Positions 1 through 8,524 of a stretch of DNA of 32,177 bases are shown piece after piece (position 1 is the first letter of the stretch; every line of letters begins with the position of its first letter). A program made the translations under genes and the position numbers. Source of the DNA: Spirochaetota bacterium. Its GTDB lineage: Bacteria > Spirochaetota > Spirochaetia > Treponematales > Rectinemataceae. The notes below the pieces were generated by a model. It had not been told where the DNA came from and ran no database searches. It worked only from the letters and a program-made list of their open reading frames with translations. The stretch spans positions 31,403 through 63,579 of the forward strand of contig JAPLSO010000057.1 of assembly GCA_026398595.1 (NCBI GenBank). Reading direction: 5' to 3'.

Positions 1-47
1 AGATAGCCAACGACCCCAGAGTCAGGGAAGCCTACTTGGGCGTTTGA
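1..47 (+). CDS. ABC transporter ATP-binding protein, C-terminal end (partial)
   Basis: Only the last 14 codons are present (IANDPRVREAYLGV, then TGA at 45-47); the gene begins outside the window. A tail of the form NP-x-VREAYLG is typical of the LivF/LivG/LptB group of ABC ATPases, which power branched-chain amino-acid import or lipopolysaccharide export. The fragment is too short to choose between them and holds no catalytic motif. A terminator follows 35 bp after the stop, so this gene ends its own transcript and is separate from the downstream cluster. Confidence 0.55.
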   Translation, partial: IANDPRVREAYLGV

Positions 48-82
48 CCTACCTGCCCGAAAAGGAAAAAGCCCCGTAATCA

Positions 83-110
83 GGAGCCCCGCCAAGGCGG
101 GGCTCCTTTC
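83..110 (+). terminator. Rho-independent terminator after the ABC ATPase gene
   Basis: A perfect 11-base inverted repeat (83-93 with 96-106, GGAGCCCCGCC / GGCGGGGCTCC) has an AA centre, so in practice it forms about 10 bp with a tetraloop. It is followed by TTTC. It separates the ABC gene from the accessory cluster starting at 188. Confidence 0.8.
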
Positions 111-120
111 AATTCTGACT

Positions 121-149
121 TTGATTATTGAATGATACGATGGTAGGAT
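121..149 (+). promoter_or_regulatory. Candidate sigma70-type promoter of the defence cluster
   Basis: TTGATT (121-126) and TAGGAT (144-149) are separated by 17 bp; each matches the consensus at four of six positions. They lie between the upstream terminator and the helicase ribosome-binding site (GAGGAG, 174-179). It is the only reasonable pair seen in this gap, but the match is modest. Confidence 0.35.
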
Positions 150-187
150 GAGGAGAATCAGATATAAAAATCTGAGGAGCTTATTGT

Positions 188-1624
188 ATGCGCATGCCCG
201 AAATGCTCGACAACGTGGGCAAGACCGTCAAAGACGACCTTACTGTCACGCTGAAAAAGGGCGACAAACTGTCTGTGGCGGCGGCCTGTTTTTCCATTTA
301 TGCGTATCAAGTGCTCAAGAAACAGCTCGACGGCATCGATGAGCTTCGGTTCATCTTCACCTCGCCGACCTTCCTGCAGGAGAAGGCCCCCAAGGAGAAG
401 CGGGAATTCTACATCCCTCGGCTCGAAAGGGAGCGGTCCCTCTACGGCACGCCCTTTGAAGTCAAGCTCCGCAACGAACTCACCCAGAAGGCCATTGCCC
501 GAGAATGCGCCGACTGGATACGCAAAAAGGTAAGTTTCCGCTCCAACCTTACAGGCGGTAATATCAGCGGCTTCATGAACGTGGTGGGCGAGGAGACAGC
601 CACCTACATGCCCCTCCAAGGCTTCACGACCGCCGATATCGGCTGCGAGCGCGGCAACAACATCATCAATCCGGTGAATAAGATGTATGCCCCGCTTTCG
701 GGCGATTATATCCGCATGTTCGACCAGATATGGAACGACAAAAGCCTGATGCGGGACGTGACCGATCAGGTGATCGAAGGCATAACGGCCGCCTATGCCG
801 AAAACGCGCCGGAATTCATCTACTTTTTAGCGATCTATAACATTTTCAACGAGTTTCTGGAAGACATCTCCGAGGATGTTCTGCCCAATGAGGCGACAGG
901 TTTCAAGGAAAGCAAGATCTGGAACAAGCTGTACGCGTTTCAGAAAGATGCGGCGCTCGCGATCATCAATAAGCTTGAGACCTTTAACGGCTGTATCCTC
1001 GCGGACAGCGTCGGCTTGGGGAAGACTTTCACTGCCCTCGCGGTCATCAAGTATTACGAGAACCGGAACCGCTCCGTCCTCGTACTCTGCCCTAAAAAGC
1101 TTTCGGACAACTGGAACACCTTCAAGGGCAATTACGTCAACAATCCGATTGCCTCCGACCGACTGCGGTACGATGTGCTCTACCATACCGATCTTTCGAG
1201 GGAGCGCGGCACGTCGAACGGACTCGATTTGGACAGGCTCAACTGGGGCAACTACGACCTCGTGGTCATCGACGAATCGCACAACTTCAGGAACGGCGGG
1301 GAGATCTACGGCGAAGACCGCCGGGAGAACCGCTACCTGCGCCTGATGAACCGTATCATACGCGCGGGCGTGAAAACGAAGGTGCTGATGCTCTCAGCCA
1401 CCCCGGTCAACAACCGCTTCGTAGATCTCCGCAATCAGCTTGAACTCGCCTACGAGGGAAATCCCGAACTTATCAACAAGAAGCTGGGTACGCGACATTC
1501 GATCGACGAGATTTTTCGCGGGGCTCATGCGGTGTTCAATCAATGGAACAAGAGGGCGAGAGAACCACCGAAGCGCTCCTCAAAATGCTGGACTTCGACT
1601 TCTTCACCATGCTGGACAGCGTGA
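188..1624 (+). CDS. SNF2/DEAH-type helicase of a defence locus, N-terminal part (frameshifted gene)
   Basis: This is the first part of a superfamily 2 ATPase whose reading frame breaks near 1552; the rest continues in another frame to 3414, giving about 1,075 residues in all. Motifs seen are Walker A ADSVGLGKT (residues 272-280), Walker B VIDESH (360-365) and motif III LSATP (402-406). The first 240 residues resemble the phospholipase-D-like N-terminal region of SNF2-type defence helicases, but the first 330 residues contain no histidine, so no HKD nuclease site is possible. The last ~27 residues (after NQWNK) are out of frame and not part of the true protein. The start at 188 has GAGGAG eight bases upstream. 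It opens a cluster with DUF4391, methyltransferase and Res genes, so a role in DNA translocation or sensing in defence is inferred. Confidence 0.8.
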   Translation: MRMPEMLDNVGKTVKDDLTVTLKKGDKLSVAAACFSIYAYQVLKKQLDGIDELRFIFTSPTFLQEKAPKEKREFYIPRLERERSLYGTPFEVKLRNELTQKAIARECADWIRKKVSFRSNLTGGNISGFMNVVGEETATYMPLQGFTTADIGCERGNNIINPVNKMYAPLSGDYIRMFDQIWNDKSLMRDVTDQVIEGITAAYAENAPEFIYFLAIYNIFNEFLEDISEDVLPNEATGFKESKIWNKLYAFQKDAALAIINKLETFNGCILADSVGLGKTFTALAVIKYYENRNRSVLVLCPKKLSDNWNTFKGNYVNNPIASDRLRYDVLYHTDLSRERGTSNGLDLDRLNWGNYDLVVIDESHNFRNGGEIYGEDRRENRYLRLMNRIIRAGVKTKVLMLSATPVNNRFVDLRNQLELAYEGNPELINKKLGTRHSIDEIFRGAHAVFNQWNKRAREPPKRSSKCWTSTSSPCWTA

Positions 1625-3414
1625 CCATAGCCCGCTCCCGCAGACATATCGAGAAATACTACAACATGAGCGAGATCGGCTCCTTTCCGGAACGGCTCAA
1701 GCCCCTGTCCTTGCGTCCTTCCTTGAGCGACCTTAAAAGCGCGATCAACTACGCGGAGATTTACGGTCAGCTGATGATGCTCAATCTCTCGGTCTACGTG
1801 CCGACCGATTTTCTCCATCCCAGCAAGCTCGAAAAATATGTCGATACGAAAAAGGGTTTGAACCGCGCGGGCCGCGAGATGGGCATCCGCCGCCTGATGA
1901 GCATCAACCTCCTGAAAAGGCTTGAAAGCTCGGTGCAATCCTTCCGGCTCACCCTTGAGCGGGTGAAGAAGTTGATAGACGATACCATCGCTGAAATCGA
2001 CGCCTATGTGAAAGGCGGCCTCTCTGTGATAGAAGGGCGCGAGCTGGCGGGCGATGATGAAGACTTCGACGAAGACGATCGCAACACCGAGTATTTCGTG
2101 GCCGAGCACAGCATCAAGATCGACCTTGCGGATATGGACTACAAGTCCTGGCGCGACAGGCTCTCCGAGGATGCCGAAACCCTGGCATTGCTGAAGGCTA
2201 TGATCGACGACATAAGGCCCGAGCATGACACCAAGCTGCAGACGCTCCTGCGCCTGATCGAGGAAAAGATCAACGCTCCAAGAAACGACGGGAACCGGAA
2301 AATCCTCATCTTCTCGGCATTTTCCGATACCGTCGAATATCTTTACGCGCAGGTAAGCGCCTTCGTGAAAGTGAAATTCGGGCTCGATACGGCGATGATA
2401 ACGGGAAGTGTCGAGGGCAAGACGACCATCAAGGGGCAGCGGGCTTCCATGAATGAGGTGCTCACGCTCTTTTCGCCGATTTCCAAGGATAAATCCCTGC
2501 TGATGCCTGGAAACCGGAACGATCTCTCGGTGCTGATCGCCACGGATTGCATCTCCGAAGGCCAGAACCTGCAGGACTGCGACTATTGCGTCAACTACGA
2601 TATCCACTGGAATCCCGTCAGGATCATCCAACGCTTCGGGCGGATCGACCGCATCGGAAGCAGGAATGAAGTAATACAGCTCGTGAATTTCTGGCCTGAT
2701 GTGGACTTGGATGAATACTTGTCGCTAAAAGGCCGCGTCGAGACAAGAATGCGCATCTCGGTCATGACTTCCACGGGGGACGACGACCTCATCAACGCCG
2801 AGGAGACCGGCGACCTTGAATACCGCAGGGCGCAGTTGAAACGACTTCAGGAAGAAGTGGTGGACATCGAGGACATGCAGTCGGGAATTTCCATCATGGA
2901 CCTGGGGCTGAACGAGTTCAGGCTGGACCTGCTCGAATATGTGAAGGCGAACGGCGACATGGACATGGTGCCCTTCGGGCTTCATGCCGTCGTTCCCGCG
3001 TCCGAGGGCTGCCCTCCAGGATTGGTGTTTGTCCTCAAGAACCGCGACAACAGCGTGAATATCGATGCGCAGAACCGCCTGCATCCTTTTTACATGGTGT
3101 ATGTGGGAAGGAAGGGCGAAGTGGTCTGCGACCACCTCTCCCCCAAGGAGCTTCTTGACAAGACCCGTTCCCTCTGCAAGGGCAGGGGTGCTCCCCTCAC
3201 GGATCTATGCCGCGACTTCAACACGGAAACAAACGATGGACGGGAGATGGAAGGCGTTTCCTCGCTGTTGACCGACGCGATCGCCTCCATTATCGATAGA
3301 AAAGCCGAGAGCGATATCGATAGCCTTTTCAGTCCCGGCGGCACCTCCGCGCTGACAACGAGAATCAGCGGGCTCGATGACTTTGAGTTGATTTGCTTCC
3401 TCGTGGTGAGGTGA
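1543..3414 (+). CDS. SNF2-type helicase, C-terminal part (second frame of the broken gene)
   Basis: This is the second half of the helicase gene in the frame one base behind the first. The real sequence enters at about GERTTEALL (from 1555). It carries the RecA-like helicase C domain: motif IV-like ILIFSAFSDT, motif V LIATDCISEGQNLQ, and motif VI QRFGRIDRIGS, all intact. No Shine-Dalgarno sequence precedes the ATG at 1543, so separate translation looks unlikely. The two parts match one uninterrupted helicase, and a single missing base near 1552 would explain the break. It ends 4 bp before the DUF4391 gene. Whether the lesion is real or a sequencing/assembly error cannot be told from the sequence; without correction the locus is a pseudogene. 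Confidence 0.78.
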   Translation: MEQEGERTTEALLKMLDFDFFTMLDSVTIARSRRHIEKYYNMSEIGSFPERLKPLSLRPSLSDLKSAINYAEIYGQLMMLNLSVYVPTDFLHPSKLEKYVDTKKGLNRAGREMGIRRLMSINLLKRLESSVQSFRLTLERVKKLIDDTIAEIDAYVKGGLSVIEGRELAGDDEDFDEDDRNTEYFVAEHSIKIDLADMDYKSWRDRLSEDAETLALLKAMIDDIRPEHDTKLQTLLRLIEEKINAPRNDGNRKILIFSAFSDTVEYLYAQVSAFVKVKFGLDTAMITGSVEGKTTIKGQRASMNEVLTLFSPISKDKSLLMPGNRNDLSVLIATDCISEGQNLQDCDYCVNYDIHWNPVRIIQRFGRIDRIGSRNEVIQLVNFWPDVDLDEYLSLKGRVETRMRISVMTSTGDDDLINAEETGDLEYRRAQLKRLQEEVVDIEDMQSGISIMDLGLNEFRLDLLEYVKANGDMDMVPFGLHAVVPASEGCPPGLVFVLKNRDNSVNIDAQNRLHPFYMVYVGRKGEVVCDHLSPKELLDKTRSLCKGRGAPLTDLCRDFNTETNDGREMEGVSSLLTDAIASIIDRKAESDIDSLFSPGGTSALTTRISGLDDFELICFLVVR

Positions 3415-3418
3415 GACG

Positions 3419-4036
3419 ATGTTGGGACTGCCCCGATCGACCGAGGTGAACCGCCGCGTGGCCAAGGAGAAACTGTACGCCAACGGGGATCTTAGCCCCT
3501 CGATCCGTGCTATGATGAAGGATCAGATCGAGTCGATCACCTGGCAGAACAAGCTGGCGGACGGCACGCTCGGCGTCGCCGCTGGCGATGTAGTGAAAGA
3601 GATTCAAGTGTTCGAGGTCGCGCTTCGCCAAAAAGCTTTGGACAAGCGCATTTTACCCACCATCGCCAAGGCGATACCGTACAAAATCCTGTTCGTGGCA
3701 AGCTTCGGCGGCGAGGCCCAGGCGTGGATGGAAGCCTCCGGAACGTTCTACTGCACCGAATGGTTCCCCCTTGAAGGTTTTGCGTTGAAGTTCGAGGGCT
3801 TAAACCTGGATGCCGTGTACGAGAGCCTTGCGCGGCAGATCGCCGGCGGACGCCTCGACTCGGAGGACGATCTCGCCGCGGCGGTGGACCGCGATCAGCG
3901 GAGGCAGAGGCTCGAACGCGACATCGCCCTTATGGAGAAGAAGGTGCTGCGCGAGCTGCAGTTCAACCGCCAAGTGGAATTGAATGCAGAGCTGAAACAA
4001 ATGAAACAAGAATTGGAGGAACTCCTTCATGGATAA
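3419..4036 (+). CDS. DUF4391 domain protein
   Basis: This 205-residue protein begins MLGLPRSTEVNRR and contains IQVFEVALRQ, AIPYKILFVASF and LEGLNLDAVYESLARQI. These features match, from memory, the DUF4391 family, which has no known biochemical function. Residues ~160-205 are highly charged, heptad-like and probably form a coiled coil. It starts 4 bp after the helicase stop with GAGGTGA as ribosome-binding site, and overlaps the methyltransferase gene by 8 bp, so translation is likely coupled. From memory, DUF4391 genes are often found between a SNF2-type helicase and a type III-like methyltransferase, which suggests an adaptor or subunit role; that role is inference. Confidence 0.75.
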   Translation: MLGLPRSTEVNRRVAKEKLYANGDLSPSIRAMMKDQIESITWQNKLADGTLGVAAGDVVKEIQVFEVALRQKALDKRILPTIAKAIPYKILFVASFGGEAQAWMEASGTFYCTEWFPLEGFALKFEGLNLDAVYESLARQIAGGRLDSEDDLAAAVDRDQRRQRLERDIALMEKKVLRELQFNRQVELNAELKQMKQELEELLHG

Positions 4037-5906
4037 GATGAAATTCGAAACCCCGAACCTCAGCGCCGAGAACGTGGCGAAGATCGCTTCACTTTTTCCC
4101 GGCGTGGTCGCCGAAGGCAAAGTGAATTTCGACTTGCTCCGCACCATGCTCGGCGATGAGATTTTCACCGACGAGGCCTATGAATTCACCTGGGTCGGAA
4201 AGCGAGAGGCTATCGCCGAAGCTGGGCGGCCGATTCGTAAAACATTGCGTCCTTGTCCTAGCGAGAGTAAAAACTGGGACAATACTGAAAACCTCTACAT
4301 AGAGGGTGACAATCTTGACGTGCTGAAACTCTTGCAGGAGAGCTACCTCGGCAAGGTTAAAATGATCTATATCGACCCGCCCTATAATACGGGATCTGAC
4401 TTTGTGTACCGTGACAACTTCACTGTAAACCGTGAGGACTATGAAGAAGAAGCGGGCGTATATGATGAAGACGGAGAACGTCTGTTCCGAAACACCCAAT
4501 CTAACGGACGATTTCACTCCGACTGGTGCAGTATGATTTACCCACGTCTTGTATTGGCAAGGAATGTTCTTCGAAATGATGGGCTTGTTTTTATAAGCAT
4601 TAATGACATTGAACTCTATAATTTGAAAAAAATATGCGATGAGATATTTGGCATAGATAACCATGTATCTACTTTCGTTTGGAAAAATAAATATGGCCCC
4701 GGAGCATTCACTCGGGGTGTGGCGTCATTGCACGAATACATTTTATGTTACGGAAAAAATTTTCCAGAAAGAATAGATACTGATTTATCGGAGGAAGAAC
4801 AACGAAAATACAATCTTCGAGACAATAAATATGCGTCAAGAAGTGGATACATCACTCAACCATTAGCTACACTCAGCAAAGATGATCGTCCTAATCTGGT
4901 TTACCCGTTAATACATAACGGAGTAGAGATATGGCCTAACAAGCAATGGATTTGGTCGAAAGAACGCCTTTATAAGGCTTATAATAATGATGAAGTTGTA
5001 ATTAATGAAAAGAACGGTAAATTCAGCGTAAGATTCAAGCAATACCTGCGTGATGATCTCGGACGAATTAGGAAAGGTACACCTTTGTCCTTAGTTACTT
5101 CTGTTTTTAACCAAGATGGAACAAAAGAAATGGAAAATCTAATAGGACGTGGAATTTTTGAATTTCCAAAACCCCATGAATTAATAAAGAGATTTTTATC
5201 ATTCATTATTAATGAAAACGAAGAACGAGATGATATTATCTTTGACTTTTTCTCTGGCTCGGCAACCACCGCCCATGCAGTTATGCAGCTGAATGCCGAG
5301 GATGGTGGCAAACGCAAATTCATCATGGTGCAATTGCCGGAGGTTTGCGCGGAAGGAACGGAAGCCGCTAAGGCGGGTTATGCCAACATTTGCGAAATCG
5401 GCAAGGAACGCATTCGTCGCGCCGGTGAAAAGATCAAGGAAGAGATCAAGGCCGCCAACGCTCAGCTGAAGCTCGGCGAAGATCCCAAGCAGGTACCGGA
5501 TATCGGCTTCCGCGTTTTGAAGGTTGACGATTCGAACATGAACGACGTCTACTACGCGGCGGGCGACTACACGCAGGACATGCTCGCGATGACTGAGAGC
5601 AACATCAAGGCCGACCGCACCGATCTGGATTTGCTCTTCGGCTGCCTCTTGGACTGGGGCCTGCCGCTCTCCATGCCGCACAGCCAGGAAACGATCGACG
5701 GCTTTACCGTGCATACCTACAACGGTGGTGACCTTGTCGCATGCTTCGAGGAGAATGTGAGCGAAAAAGCCATACGCGAGATCGCCGCCCGAAAGCCCTT
5801 ACGCGCCGTGTTCCGCGACTCCTCGTTCACAAGTTCCCCGGAGAAGATAAACGTGTTCGAGATTTTCAAGCTGCTGGCTCCGAATACGACGGTGCGGGTG
5901 ATTTGA
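4029..5906 (+). CDS. mod: Site-specific DNA methyltransferase, type III Mod-like (beta class)
   Basis: This 625-residue protein transfers methyl groups from S-adenosylmethionine to an exocyclic amine in DNA, usually adenine N6. Motif IV DPPYNTG is at residues 116-122 and the SAM-binding motif I DFFSGS at 406-411. The order IV, target-recognition region, I is the beta-class arrangement used by type III Mod subunits. Residues ~140-405 lie in DNA far richer in A+T than either flank: hand counts give 19/60 G+C at 4561-4620, 14/60 at 5161-5220 and 34/60 at 5461-5520. The start at 4029 has GGAGGA eight bases upstream and overlaps the DUF4391 gene by 8 bp. The stop overlaps the first Fic gene by one base (TGATG). 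With res at 8577 it would form a type III restriction-modification pair. Confidence 0.92.
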   Translation: MDKMKFETPNLSAENVAKIASLFPGVVAEGKVNFDLLRTMLGDEIFTDEAYEFTWVGKREAIAEAGRPIRKTLRPCPSESKNWDNTENLYIEGDNLDVLKLLQESYLGKVKMIYIDPPYNTGSDFVYRDNFTVNREDYEEEAGVYDEDGERLFRNTQSNGRFHSDWCSMIYPRLVLARNVLRNDGLVFISINDIELYNLKKICDEIFGIDNHVSTFVWKNKYGPGAFTRGVASLHEYILCYGKNFPERIDTDLSEEEQRKYNLRDNKYASRSGYITQPLATLSKDDRPNLVYPLIHNGVEIWPNKQWIWSKERLYKAYNNDEVVINEKNGKFSVRFKQYLRDDLGRIRKGTPLSLVTSVFNQDGTKEMENLIGRGIFEFPKPHELIKRFLSFIINENEERDDIIFDFFSGSATTAHAVMQLNAEDGGKRKFIMVQLPEVCAEGTEAAKAGYANICEIGKERIRRAGEKIKEEIKAANAQLKLGEDPKQVPDIGFRVLKVDDSNMNDVYYAAGDYTQDMLAMTESNIKADRTDLDLLFGCLLDWGLPLSMPHSQETIDGFTVHTYNGGDLVACFEENVSEKAIREIAARKPLRAVFRDSSFTSSPEKINVFEIFKLLAPNTTVRVI

Positions 5907-6805
5907 TGGGAAAAATCTCCATTCGTTTTTATGACGACAAGGAAGTTCGGGCCGTTTGGGACGACGAAAAATCCACATGGTGGTTTTCCGTACCGGATAT
6001 TGTCGGCGTCTTGCGGGGCGAAGGAGATTACGCCAAGAACCGGAATTATTGGAAATATCTAAAGGCGAAACTTAAGAGTGAGGACCGTCAGTTGGTTAGC
6101 CGCGCTAACCAACTGAAATTGACAGCCGCCGATGGCAAGAAATATGTGACTGATACCTTTGATTATGACGGTATTATCGAGCTTGCGAAAAATTTCCCCA
6201 GCAAGCAGGCTAATCGTTTTATCGAATGGTTTACCTACAGCGATGAAACCATCGACGAAAAGAGCAAATCCAAGGCCTATGCCCTTTTTGACAGCTCCCT
6301 GCTCGATTCGATTGAAGTCGGCACGGTAAAAGGTCTACAGCAAATCCACGGGTATCTATTCGGGGGCCTCTATGATTTAGCCGGACAAATCCGGACGCAC
6401 AACATAGCGAAGGGCGGCTTTAAATTCGCCGCCGCACGGTTCCTTTTGCAAACGCTGAAAAATATCGAGGCAATGCCTGAAAGTACTTTCGAGGAAATCG
6501 TGGACAAGTATGTGGAGATGAACATCGCCCACCCGTTCATGGAGGGCAATGGAAGAAGTGCGCGCATTTGGCTCGACTTGATGTTAAAACAGAAACTAAA
6601 ACTCTGCGTAGATTGGAGCTTGGTCAACAAAAAAGAATACTTGAGCGCTATGGAGAAGAGCGTGTCGGATTCCATGCCAATCAGAAAGTTGCTGCAGTCT
6701 GCTCTGACAGCCAGGATAGACGACCGCGAAATGTTCATGAAAGGCATCGATTACTCCTACTATTACGAACAGGAAGACATAGTTGTGGGAGGTAGCGGCG
6801 AATGA
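5906..6805 (+). CDS. Fic-family protein with BRO-N-like N-terminus (class III inhibitory motif)
   Basis: This 299-residue protein carries a Fic domain, which usually transfers AMP (or another nucleotide part) to a hydroxyl of a target protein. The catalytic motif [12 protein letters not shown] is at residues 209-220 with the active-site histidine H209. Residues ~1-110 ([27 protein letters not shown]) resemble a BRO-N/antirepressor domain. The Fic part closely recalls Neisseria NmFic, including a C-terminal SYYYEQ at 284-289. In class III Fic proteins this S-x-x-x-E-(G/N) helix blocks the ATP site; here the last position is Q. I chose ATG 5906 because it overlaps the mod stop (TGATG); the frame is open further upstream only inside mod. 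It overlaps the next Fic gene by 4 bp. Confidence 0.88.
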   Translation: MGKISIRFYDDKEVRAVWDDEKSTWWFSVPDIVGVLRGEGDYAKNRNYWKYLKAKLKSEDRQLVSRANQLKLTAADGKKYVTDTFDYDGIIELAKNFPSKQANRFIEWFTYSDETIDEKSKSKAYALFDSSLLDSIEVGTVKGLQQIHGYLFGGLYDLAGQIRTHNIAKGGFKFAAARFLLQTLKNIEAMPESTFEEIVDKYVEMNIAHPFMEGNGRSARIWLDLMLKQKLKLCVDWSLVNKKEYLSAMEKSVSDSMPIRKLLQSALTARIDDREMFMKGIDYSYYYEQEDIVVGGSGE

Positions 6806-7857
6806 ACTTCAGCAGTGAGGGTGAAATGATGCCAAAGAAGCCTCCATATACCATAACCGAAAAGGCTGCCGATTATCTGGCCAAGATCGTCGAGACCGTA
6901 ACCAGGCTGGAATTCGGCACAGGATTTGCGCGCGACATACGGCTCCATAGGGAAAACCGCGTTCGAACCATCTACTCATCCCTCGCCATCGAAGGCAACT
7001 CCCTTTCTTTGAGCGAAGTAACCGCCGTGATAGACGGAAAGGTGGTGGCGGGGAAGCAGACGGAAGTCAAGGAAGTAAAGAACGCCTACGAAGCCTACGA
7101 TAAGATCATGACCTTCGATCCGTACGCTATCGACGATTTTCTGAAGGCTCACAAACTCATGACAGAAGGTCTGGTCAAAGAGTCCGGAAAGTTCCGAAGC
7201 GGCGATGTGGGCGTATTCGACGGCGACAGAGTAGTCCATATCGGCGCTCGCCCGCAGTTCGTTCCCGCCTTGATGGAAGAGCTGTTTGCCTGGGCAGGGG
7301 AATCGGAGCTGCATCCAGTGTTGAAGAGCGCGATTCTGCACTATGAGATAGAGACGATTCACCCCTTCGAAGACGGCAATGGGCGCATGGGGCGATTATG
7401 GCAAACCCTCGTGCTCGCCACATGGAATTCTATTTTCGCCTGGATACCCATGGAATCAATCTTGTTCCAGAACAGGCCGCAATACTATCAGGCTATTGAG
7501 GCTGCAAGGAACGCGAATGATTCTGGTGTCTTTATCGAGTTTACCCTTTCCGCGCTATTCGACTGCATTAGGCTCCAGGAAAAGCACCAAGTCAAGCACC
7601 AAGATAAGCACCAAGTCGAATTAAGCGATCCACAACGTGCGGTATTGCATGCGCTCGATGGCAAGAGCCTTTCAAGAAAAGAAATATTTACCGCGATAGG
7701 GCTCTCAGGTGATTCGCGCGCGTTCAAGCGCAACATCGTGCCGCTCATGAATGCCGGCTTGATCGAAAGAACCCTTCCCGACACGCCGAACAGCCGGCTA
7801 CAGAAGTATCGCTTGACCGCTACGGGCGAGGCCTTGATCGATGATTGGATAAGATGA
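6802..7857 (+). CDS. Fic-family protein with C-terminal winged helix (class II inhibitory motif)
   Basis: This 351-residue protein has the full Fic motif [12 protein letters not shown] at residues 187-198, with H187 as catalytic base. An N-terminal inhibitory helix SLAIEGN is at 60-66 (S60, E64, G65), which places it in class II and predicts autoinhibition. Residues ~285-351 ([21 protein letters not shown]) look like a winged helix, as in stand-alone Fic regulators. The linker between the two parts contains a KHQ-V/D repeat (261-272). The start at 6802 overlaps the previous gene by ATGA; ATG 6826, with GAGG five bases upstream, is an alternative that would remove eight residues. It resembles the widespread SoFic-type proteins and differs from the neighbouring Fic gene in both domains and inhibitory class. 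Confidence 0.88.
   Translation: MNFSSEGEMMPKKPPYTITEKAADYLAKIVETVTRLEFGTGFARDIRLHRENRVRTIYSSLAIEGNSLSLSEVTAVIDGKVVAGKQTEVKEVKNAYEAYDKIMTFDPYAIDDFLKAHKLMTEGLVKESGKFRSGDVGVFDGDRVVHIGARPQFVPALMEELFAWAGESELHPVLKSAILHYEIETIHPFEDGNGRMGRLWQTLVLATWNSIFAWIPMESILFQNRPQYYQAIEAARNANDSGVFIEFTLSALFDCIRLQEKHQVKHQDKHQVELSDPQRAVLHALDGKSLSRKEIFTAIGLSGDSRAFKRNIVPLMNAGLIERTLPDTPNSRLQKYRLTATGEALIDDWIR
7582..7617 (+). repeat. Three tandem 12-bp units in the Fic linker
   Basis: AAGCACCAAGTC, AAGCACCAAGAT and AAGCACCAAGTC lie end to end and encode [12 protein letters not shown] between the Fic domain and the winged helix. The unit is a multiple of three, so copy-number change would lengthen or shorten the linker without breaking the frame. 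Confidence 0.9.
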
Positions 7858-7869
7858 GCAAGATTATTA

Positions 7870-7898
7870 TTGATAATTGTGCAAGTTTTGTTTATGAT
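7870..7898 (+). promoter_or_regulatory. abiEi: Promoter in front of the AbiEi gene
   Basis: TTGATA (7870-7875) and TATGAT (7893-7898) are separated by exactly 17 bp; each matches the sigma70 consensus at five of six positions. They lie in the only intergenic gap of the cluster (7858-7930), which is also strongly AT-rich. It would let abiEi and res be transcribed apart from helicase-mod. AbiEi proteins of known systems repress their own promoter, but I see no convincing long inverted repeat here to call an operator. Confidence 0.6.
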
Positions 7899-7930
7899 AA
7901 GAGCACAAAAATCAAATAGGAGATGATGCT

Positions 7931-8524
7931 TTGTCGGTACCGGAGGCGTTACGATCAATTCTCACAAAGAACGGTGGTGCGGTAACGACAGCCCAGGCAA
8001 ACGAGATTGGAATCTCGAACGAACGGCTCAGGCTGCTCGTGAAGTCCGGCGATCTGGAGCGGGCGGCTTTCGGCGTTTATATTTTTCCGGACGAGCTCAT
8101 CGATAAAATGTACACCGCGCAATTGCGGCGTTCAAAAATCATCTACTCTCATGAAACGTCGCTTTTCCTTCATGACCTCACCGACCGGGACCCAGTACGA
8201 TACACGGTGACCGTGCCTACCGGATATAACGCCGCGCGATTGCGGGAAGAAGGCTTCACGGTCTTCACGATCGCGCGAGAACTGCACGAGGTAGGCGTTG
8301 CGAAACTCACGACGATGTTCGGACATACCGTTATCGCCTACGGCTTGGAACGAACCATCTGCGACTGCCTGCGCAGCCGGAATCAAATGGATATCTCCAC
8401 CGTGACCGACGCCATCAAACGCTATGCGGGGCGCAAGGACAAAAACCTGAACACGCTGATGAAGATGGCGGAAACCTTCGGCGTGGCAAAATCGCTCAGA
8501 AGCTATATGGATGTGCTCCTATGA
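7931..8524 (+). CDS. abiEi: AbiEi-type antitoxin of a type IV toxin-antitoxin system
   Basis: This 197-residue protein has an N-terminal winged helix (residues ~5-60: GGAVTTAQANEIGISNERLRLLV, ending GVYIFP). A C-terminal AbiEi-like domain follows, with YSHETSLFLHDLTDR and AYGLERTICDCLRSR. In studied AbiE systems this protein represses its own promoter and neutralises AbiEii, a nucleotidyltransferase toxin. The start is TTG 7931: AGGAGA is seven bases upstream and no in-frame ATG or GTG fits better. The stop overlaps ATG 8521, where the toxin gene should begin, but only an 18-codon stub remains. It is therefore an orphan antitoxin or regulator here and may now control res. Confidence 0.85.
   Translation: MSVPEALRSILTKNGGAVTTAQANEIGISNERLRLLVKSGDLERAAFGVYIFPDELIDKMYTAQLRRSKIIYSHETSLFLHDLTDRDPVRYTVTVPTGYNAARLREEGFTVFTIARELHEVGVAKLTTMFGHTVIAYGLERTICDCLRSRNQMDISTVTDAIKRYAGRKDKNLNTLMKMAETFGVAKSLRSYMDVLL

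Noticed and set aside
1543-1560. Programmed -1 frameshift in the helicase
   Set aside because: No X-XXY-YYZ slippery heptamer and no obvious downstream hairpin or internal Shine-Dalgarno are visible; a plain indel is simpler.
1540-2631. Long minus-strand open frame (363 codons) opposite the helicase
   Set aside because: It is antisense to a region with clear helicase motifs, has no ribosome-binding site or recognisable domain, and is typical of shadow frames in GC-rich DNA.
7582-7617. CRISPR-like short repeat array
   Set aside because: Units are 12 bp without spacers and lie in frame within a coding sequence.
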